A DNA stretch of 32,148 bases from an uncultured Akkermansia sp. Lineage in GTDB: Bacteria; Verrucomicrobiota; Verrucomicrobiia; Verrucomicrobiales; Akkermansiaceae. The position numbers were made by a program, and so were the translations under genes. The stretch covers positions 1 through 32,148 of the forward strand of contig CASFPZ010000036.1 in the NCBI GenBank assembly GCA_949296365.1. The letters run 5' to 3'. Numbering within the stretch: position 1 is the first letter of the stretch; every line of letters begins with the position of its first letter. This document shows, piece after piece, positions 27,220-32,148 of the stretch. The notes under the pieces were generated by a model. It ran no database searches, was not told the DNA's origin, and worked only from the letters and a program-made list of their open reading frames with translations.

Positions 27220-27290
27220 ATTGGCTAGAGAATGGTGATCCAGTGGCTGTTCATTTGTTGTGCCGATATGCTCGATCATGGTTGTGATTG

Positions 27291-27389
27291 TCATTAGTGT
27301 CCGGTAAAATTTTTTGAGAAATCGTTCTCTTTGTGGGCATTGCGGATACCTCAATACTGTCTTTGATCTGTTTTACTGGACACCAATGA
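27291..27389. mobile_element. 99-bp MITE-like element related to the flanking insertion sequence
   Basis: The terminal inverted repeats are TCATTAGTGTCCGGTAAAA (27291-27309) and TTTTACTGGACACCAATGA (27371-27389), matching at 17 of 19 positions. The right 60 bases, with GGGCATTGCGG and ACCTCAAT, align with bases 40-100 at the left window edge. A small GAGAA-ATCG-TTCTC hairpin lies in the left half. It holds no gene. It sits between the convergent TPR and flavoprotein genes. It could be a MITE mobilised by the IS, or a deletion relic of it. I see no convincing target duplication. The rest of 27220-27519 shows nothing else. Confidence 0.75.
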
Positions 27390-27519
27390 TTCCGAATTTC
27401 GTGGTTATTTTAGACCCCATGATCGAACAAACTCTTGAGCTATCGTTGGTTTAACAAGGGGGTAATTTACTTTTTTGTTAGCGAGTGGAGAATACAAATA
27501 ACATCATGTAGTTGAGGTA

Positions 27520-28134
27520 TTAGTGGATAAAATTAGTGAGAATAATATCTTCATTTTGGGGATATTGAGGATCGACGTGGTGGATTTTTTTGAGTAGCCA
27601 AGCCATATTGCGACCTAGTGTCCTCATTGTTTGAAGTCCTTCGAAGTCTTGGGCTGCTTCACCTTGTTCACGACCGTGGACGTTGTTCCAATACTGGGAG
27701 GACACGATGGGCATATTGTTGATAGTGAAATATTTGTTGAGCCGGTCGAATGTGGCGGTAGCACCGCTTCGTCGGCAGACGGCAACGGAGGCTGCTGGTT
27801 TGAATTGAAGTAGCTTGCTACTAGAGAAGAAAAGGCGGTCGAGTAAGGCACAAAGAGCTCCGTTGGGCCCGGCGTAGTAGACGGGTGAACCGACGATAAG
27901 TCCATCGATGCTAGGTAGTTGGTCTCGGAAACGGTTATAAACATCGTCGTTGAATAGACATCTGCCGGTTTTGGCACATTTGCGGCAGGCTATACAGCCT
28001 TGTATGGGACGAGTACCAATATGGAGAATTTCTGTTTCGATGCTTTCGTTTTGCAGGGTTTTGGCAACTTCTGAAAGAGCGAGGTATGTGTTGCCATGTG
28101 GGTGGGGACTACCATTGATAAGTAATACTTTCAT
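27520..28134 (-). CDS. Iron-sulfur flavoprotein, NADPH-dependent FMN reductase fold
   Basis: The protein has 204 residues and begins MKVLLINGSPHPHGNT, the FMN phosphate-binding loop of flavodoxin-like reductases. The compact cysteine motif C47-x2-C50-x2-C53-x5-C59 (GCIACRKCAKTGRC) is the mark of the Isf group, where it binds a 4Fe-4S cluster next to FMN. GLIVGSPVYYAGPNGALCALLDR is the second flavin-contacting region. Isf proteins pass electrons to various acceptors and are common in anaerobes and oxygen-stressed gut bacteria. The partner here is unknown. It is convergent with the TPR gene and divergent from the GreA-like gene. The start at 28134 is supported by the family's MKVLxINGS opening. 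Confidence 0.88.
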   Translation of the reverse strand: MKVLLINGSPHPHGNTYLALSEVAKTLQNESIETEILHIGTRPIQGCIACRKCAKTGRCLFNDDVYNRFRDQLPSIDGLIVGSPVYYAGPNGALCALLDRLFFSSSKLLQFKPAASVAVCRRSGATATFDRLNKYFTINNMPIVSSQYWNNVHGREQGEAAQDFEGLQTMRTLGRNMAWLLKKIHHVDPQYPQNEDIILTNFIH

Positions 28135-28607
28135 GGAGGTATAATGATGGAATGAAATTGAAACTAAAGGTAAATGATATCCGTTCTATGAAACATGTAG
28201 ATTCGATTTCGTGGCATGTTGTCTGCTAGTGATCTGGTTTAAGTTCTCTCTAAATCGCATGGGCTTATCTTATCATATTCCTCTTCGGAATGGTCGATAG
28301 ACAAATTACTGATTGTTGCACCATTATTACAGATGAACAAAAAGGAGAAAACTTCATTGGTCCTCGAACATGGAGAGAAGTAGAAAGTCCCCTAAATTAA
28401 ATAGGGAATGTTTTGGTGGTCGATATAAAGGTTCCGTCATATGGGGATGAAATTGGAAAGAAAGGAATGCTTAACAAGCTCTTGATTACAGGTCTATTGG
28501 GAAGAGTGCGGTGTGTGAAGCAAATCGGGGAACTGGAATGAATATTGGGTAGATTACAGAAATTGGAATTGATTCGCCGCCTGAAATAGCTAGGCTACAC
28601 GGCAGTT
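28135..28607. other. Intergenic, no gene seen
   Basis: This 473-base stretch between divergent genes must hold promoters for both, but I see no confident -35/-10 pair, RNA gene or open frame. A short inverted repeat CCCTA/TAGGG (28390-28394 and 28402-28406) is the only structure noted. Confidence 0.5.
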
Positions 28608-30479
28608 ATGCATGCCGATTTGGAGAAACTGGAAAAAACGGGCAAGATTACCTCGTCTCTCGCAAAAAAATTAGATCAACTTTCTCCTGGTCGTTATTGC
28701 CACCATAAAGAATGGGGAACGGGTAAGGTTGTCAAGTGGAGTCTGCCAAAGAAGGCTTTGATGATTGATTTTGAAGCCAAACCAAAACATGTGATGGCTC
28801 TTGACTTGGCCTTTAAATCGTTGACGCTTTTAACAGAAAATCATTTTCTCGTTCAACGCTATGAAAAGCTTGAATCATTGAAAAAGATGTCGAAAGACAA
28901 TCCTGTTGAATTGATACGAGTAACATTGGAAGGTAATAATAATCAGCTGAAACCCGAAGAGTTAGAAAAAAATCTCAAAGGCAGTGTGATCCCGGCCAAA
29001 GATTGGAAACAGTGGTGGGATAATGTTCGGGCGAAATTGTACAGTGAAGTGGAGTTCTCGATGCCTACGCGCAAGGGTGAATTCATTCGCCTGCGTCGTG
29101 AAAAAATCAGTTATAGCCAGGCTGTTATCGACGATTATGGAAATCACCGGGATTTGAAGGATAAGGTGCGTGTTGTTGATTCTGCCAAGATGGACAATAT
29201 GTTGCAAGATGTGGAGGGTTGTCTAACTTTAGTGAAGTTATTGGATCACGATGTGCGCATAGCTGGTTCTGCCGCGTTGCAGCAAGGTCTGGAATTAGCT
29301 GTGATTCGTGATAACATAATAGAGGCTCTCTCTCAGAGAATTAATGGTGATAATGACAACGTCCGATCTGTGGAGATCGCCAACAAACCGCTTGCTGAGT
29401 TGCTTCAAGAAAACCAGGCTGCTTTGCCCGAGGTGATAGGATCTATTGCTCCTGTTCATCAGAAGAATATTTACAACAGATTCCCGGTAGCTTTTGGTGA
29501 GAACTGGATGGAAGAAGCTCTGCGTGTTTTTGACAAAGGTGGCACTAGAGCTGTAGGCGAAGTCGCCAAGTTCATTAAAGAACAGAAACAGTCGAAACTT
29601 CTGTTGGAGCATTTGCACCAAGAGGTGATTAATCAGACCTTGCAGGCTGATGGGCTGATTTGGATTTGCCGTAACAGAACGGGTGAAGCTAAAAAGATTT
29701 TCGGCTTGGAAGTCGGATTCGCTATTTTAGCCTTGATCGATCAGGACTACATGAATGATGGTCCGACGCGTGCTCAACGTTTGAAAAATCTCGTCATGGA
29801 AGATGGCGATTTGGTCCGCGACTTTATCAAGGGCGTTGCATTGGGTGAAGTCCGTCAATTCGCTAAAACTTTGTATGGTTCGGCGGCTTTCCCTGAACTG
29901 GATCGCAAGGCTTTAGTCGCTCGCATGATGAGTATTTACCCGGAACTACAGGACATCATCTTGAAGTCGACGGATAATGACGAAGTCCGTGGCCGACGCC
30001 AAACGTTGTTCGTTTCTTGGGAGAGCTTGAACAAACGTAAGGAAGAGTACGAAGAGCTGGTAAACGTAAAGATTCCACAAAATAAACATAATAAATCTGT
30101 CTTCCGGGCTGAAGGTGATTTGCGAGAAAATGCTGGTTACCAGGATGCTAAGGAGGTCGAACGTGTGCTGAATCGCCGCCGTGCTGAACTCGAACACGAT
30201 CTCGAAGTGGCTCAAGGAACTGATTTCAAGGGGGCTGATACATCTGTGGTCTCGATGGGAACGATTGTATCTCTACAACCTGAATCGGGTGATCCTGTCG
30301 ATTACACGATTTTGGGCGCTTGGGATTCTGACCCGGAACGTCATGTGGTGTCCTATTTGTCTCAGGCTGGAGCTCAGTTGATTGGACATAAAGTTGGTGA
30401 CGAAGTCGCTTTTGTGCCAATCAATGAAGAACGGAAACGTAAGTTTACTGTATTGGGGATTAAAGCTGTTAATCCCTGA
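28608..30479 (+). CDS. Long GreA-type transcript cleavage factor with large N-terminal extension
   Basis: GreA helps stalled RNA polymerase by stimulating cleavage of the transcript 3' end. Residues about 480-620 are GreA-like. They comprise a coiled coil with the tip FRAEGDLRENAGYQDAKE (about 499-516), which keeps the acidic D and E that hold Mg2+ in the polymerase channel, and an FKBP-like C-terminal domain with GHKVGDEVAF. The normal family length is about 158 residues and this protein has 623. The first 480 start with an SH3-like segment, GRYCHHKEWGTGKVVKWSL, and continue as helical sequence of unknown role. Chlamydial GreA has a comparable long extension, supporting a PVC origin. The gene stands alone with a weak ribosome site and is followed by a row of hairpins. 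Confidence 0.82.
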   Translation: MHADLEKLEKTGKITSSLAKKLDQLSPGRYCHHKEWGTGKVVKWSLPKKALMIDFEAKPKHVMALDLAFKSLTLLTENHFLVQRYEKLESLKKMSKDNPVELIRVTLEGNNNQLKPEELEKNLKGSVIPAKDWKQWWDNVRAKLYSEVEFSMPTRKGEFIRLRREKISYSQAVIDDYGNHRDLKDKVRVVDSAKMDNMLQDVEGCLTLVKLLDHDVRIAGSAALQQGLELAVIRDNIIEALSQRINGDNDNVRSVEIANKPLAELLQENQAALPEVIGSIAPVHQKNIYNRFPVAFGENWMEEALRVFDKGGTRAVGEVAKFIKEQKQSKLLLEHLHQEVINQTLQADGLIWICRNRTGEAKKIFGLEVGFAILALIDQDYMNDGPTRAQRLKNLVMEDGDLVRDFIKGVALGEVRQFAKTLYGSAAFPELDRKALVARMMSIYPELQDIILKSTDNDEVRGRRQTLFVSWESLNKRKEEYEELVNVKIPQNKHNKSVFRAEGDLRENAGYQDAKEVERVLNRRRAELEHDLEVAQGTDFKGADTSVVSMGTIVSLQPESGDPVDYTILGAWDSDPERHVVSYLSQAGAQLIGHKVGDEVAFVPINEERKRKFTVLGIKAVNP

Positions 30480-30583
30480 TCAGAGAAAAATGTTCCACTA
30501 GGTTATTGGGGGATAGCCTGTGGAATAACCATGGGCAGGAAGGGGAAAAAAGGGCGATACATAAAACAACTCTTCCTGCCCAT
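30456..30583 (+). terminator. Row of three hairpins at the end of the GreA-like gene
   Basis: GGGATTA/TAATCCC (30456-30462 and 30470-30476) overlaps the last codons. GGTTATT/AATAACC (30501-30507 and 30524-30530) follows. Then come 11 exact pairs, ATGGGCAGGAA/TTCCTGCCCAT (30531-30541 and 30573-30583), with a 31-base loop. None is followed by a clean T-run, so intrinsic termination is not certain. They may protect the message end or act with Rho. Confidence 0.4.
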
Positions 30584-30935
30584 CCTATCTGTTAAGAGGG
30601 AACGAATGTTCTTATTTTACAAAATATTCTCTACCTGATCTTTCCCTCTGGTTGTTGGTCTGCTGGTCTTATCCTCTTAATCTAGTAAGACTGCGAGAAT
30701 GATTCTCCCTGAAATATCTCAAGTGGGGGTTCGCTCAAAAAAAATTGACCGGGCACGAATGTCATAAATTATGGACTCAAGAACTTTTGGAAGACGACTC
30801 ATGTTCTCTGAAAAGGTATGTCAACCCCTAGGCAAAAGACGATATTCTCTTGTGATGTAAGTGGTGTGAATGATTTTGTGAATATATGGTAATAAAGGAC
30901 TTGCCGCTTGCAAATATTTGATGTAAACGATCTCT
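30584..30935. other. Intergenic, no gene seen
   Basis: No open frame or RNA gene is evident. TTGACC at about 30749-30754, followed by an AT-rich ATAAATTATG region, is a possible weak promoter for the carboxypeptidase gene, but it lies about 180 bases before the start. Confidence 0.35.
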
Positions 30936-31868
30936 ATGCGTTTGACTGTCGCCTTTGCGGGTATTATGTTGCTTGTGCCTCTGCTATTAGGATGTGATGC
31001 TACGACTAGGAGGCCTCCGGCTATTTCTTATATTCCAAAGGCGGAACCTATCCCTGTGGCAACTCCTGTATTAGATATGCCGAGGACAAGGAATTTGCCA
31101 ACCAACTTCCCAACGCGACCATTGGCTTTGCCTTCTGCGCCGCCGCGTCGTCCGAATTGTGCTAGTGCCTGTGTGATGGATGCGTTGACGGGGAGAGTGT
31201 TGTACAGCCACAATGGTAATCAACGAAGGCAAGTGGCGAGTACGCAAAAATTGGTAACGGCATTGGTGGTGTTGGAAAATGGAAATCTCAATAAAGATGT
31301 GCTGATTGAACCATCAGATACGAGAGCTGATCCTACTAAACTTGGATTGAGGTCTGGACAAGTGTATAATAAAGGTGAGTTGTTACATGCATTAATGGTG
31401 CGGAGCTTCAATGATGTCGCCTTGGCTTTAGCGCGCGATACTGCTGGTTCGGTTCCTCGCTTTATTGATATGATGAATGCTAAAGCCCGTCGTATGGGCA
31501 TGTATAATTCTCGTTTTGCCAACCCTAATGGGCTCCCTGCCAATCAATATTCGACTGCTATTGACATGGCTCGTTGTGCCTATTACGCTTACCGTAATCC
31601 GTCATTACGTAGTATGGTTTGTACCTCTACCTTTGATTTTACGTTGGCAAATGGACGCCATGTGATGTTGAACAACACAAACAAACTCTTGAACAAGTAC
31701 TCTTGGGTAACGGGAATGAAGACGGGCTACACGAACGCTGCTGGTCGTTGCCTGGTGTCGTCTGGTGGCGTGAATGGTCGCCACGCAATCGTTGTTGTCC
31801 TAGGATGTCGGCCTTCGCTAATTTGGCGAGAATCAGAAAATCTCCTTAAGTGGGCCTTGCAGATTTAA
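30936..31868 (+). CDS. D-alanyl-D-alanine carboxypeptidase, lipoprotein, peptidase S11 family
   Basis: These penicillin-binding proteins trim the terminal D-Ala from peptidoglycan stem peptides. All three active-site motifs are present: SxxK as S102-T-Q-K105, SxN as S157-F-N159, and KTG at 262-264. The N-terminus (MRLTVAFAGIMLLVPLLLGC) has a lipobox with Cys20, so the protein should be lipid-anchored rather than held by a C-terminal amphipathic helix. Asp follows the Cys, which in enterobacteria favours inner-membrane retention; that may not apply here. A proline-rich linker (about 26-72) leads to the catalytic domain. At 310 residues it lacks the extra C-terminal beta domain of DacA. It could also act as an endopeptidase like PbpG. 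Confidence 0.92.
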   Translation: MRLTVAFAGIMLLVPLLLGCDATTRRPPAISYIPKAEPIPVATPVLDMPRTRNLPTNFPTRPLALPSAPPRRPNCASACVMDALTGRVLYSHNGNQRRQVASTQKLVTALVVLENGNLNKDVLIEPSDTRADPTKLGLRSGQVYNKGELLHALMVRSFNDVALALARDTAGSVPRFIDMMNAKARRMGMYNSRFANPNGLPANQYSTAIDMARCAYYAYRNPSLRSMVCTSTFDFTLANGRHVMLNNTNKLLNKYSWVTGMKTGYTNAAGRCLVSSGGVNGRHAIVVVLGCRPSLIWRESENLLKWALQI

Positions 31869-31952
31869 TTATCTTGCTCGGCTTTCATCGTTTTTGTCTT
31901 TTGTGTCTGCTAGTTGTTGTACTACGTTGCAACAAGTCTTTTGTTCAAGTAA

Positions 31953-32056
31953 AATCATTAGTGTCCGGTAAAAACGAATAAGACAAAATTAAGGTGGCCG
32001 CAATGCCCATAAAACGGACCTTACGGATAGCCTTGTGAAAAAGTAAGCCCCCCCCC
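31953..32056. mobile_element. End of an insertion sequence (right copy)
   Basis: This is the inverted copy of bases 1-100. The tip AATCATTAGTGTCCGGTAAAA starts at 31953 and lies 84 bases after the carboxypeptidase gene. It ends in a run of nine C just before the stop of the transposase-like frame. The 31869-31952 gap holds no gene. Confidence 0.82.
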
Positions 32057-32058
32057 TA

Positions 32059-32148
32059 TCAAAAAAGCGTTAATTCTGGTGGGCCTTCCTCGATTTCTTT
32101 GAGTAGTTTTAACCAGTCCTTTTCCGGCTCTTCAAAGAAGGTGTAGCA
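32059..32148 (-). CDS. C-terminal end of the probable transposase (partial)
   Basis: The last 29 codons of a minus-strand frame run from the window edge to TGA at 32061-32059. They include FFEEPEKDWLKLL and end in PELTLF. The frame lies inside the element whose end is at 31953-32056, at the place a transposase gene should end, about 105 bases from the tip. The catalytic core is outside the window, so the family cannot be named. The gene would continue to the right. Confidence 0.6.
   Translation of the reverse strand, partial: CYTFFEEPEKDWLKLLKEIEEGPPELTLF

Noticed and set aside
1..32148. Composite transposon carrying the whole segment
   Set aside because: The content is mostly core metabolism, the two IS flanks share no target duplication, and the edges may simply be assembly breaks, so only the inverted-repeat observation is kept.

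Overview
The window reads as part of a bacterial chromosome, most likely from the PVC superphylum and probably Verrucomicrobiota. This placement is inferred. It rests on a GreA-type factor with a roughly 480-residue N-terminal extension, a layout known from chlamydial relatives, on generally weak Shine-Dalgarno sequences, and on the mix of chromosomal genes. No rRNA or tRNA gene is present to confirm it. The defence genes at the left look more AT-rich than the rest and may come from a different gut-type donor.

Positions 1-12,087 form a defence island read entirely on the minus strand. It holds a Gabija pair: gajA (OLD-type ATPase/TOPRIM nuclease) followed by gajB (UvrD-like helicase). gajB is split between two frames at an A8 run that forms a dnaX-type slippery heptamer. 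Next to it lie remains of an AbiE type IV toxin-antitoxin locus and a complete Type I restriction-modification operon, hsdM-hsdS-hsdR. Two stretches beside the operon (4,622-5,012 and 12,088-12,662) hold decayed, unidentified reading frames.

Positions 12,663-31,868 carry ordinary chromosomal genes. They are a YbaL/KefB-type K+/H+ antiporter, divergent from a polyphosphate pair (a Ppx-like protein that seems to have lost its catalytic residues, then ppk1); a fused FeoA-FeoB ferrous iron transporter; a bioF-bioG-bioC cluster for pimeloyl-ACP synthesis and the first step of the biotin ring pathway; a Nim/PNPOx-like flavin protein; a secreted coiled-coil/TPR protein; an iron-sulfur flavoprotein; the long GreA-like protein; and a lipoprotein D,D-carboxypeptidase. 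There are also structured intergenic pieces: a three-way-junction fold after ppk1, a tiny leader ORF with a hairpin before the TPR gene, and a row of hairpins after the GreA-like gene.

Both edges of the window are the same mobile-element end in opposite orientations (1-100 and 31,953-32,056), with the tail of its probable transposase gene entering at the right edge. A 99-bp MITE-like relative with the same terminal sequence sits at 27,291-27,389. The window is therefore a segment between two inverted insertion-sequence copies.
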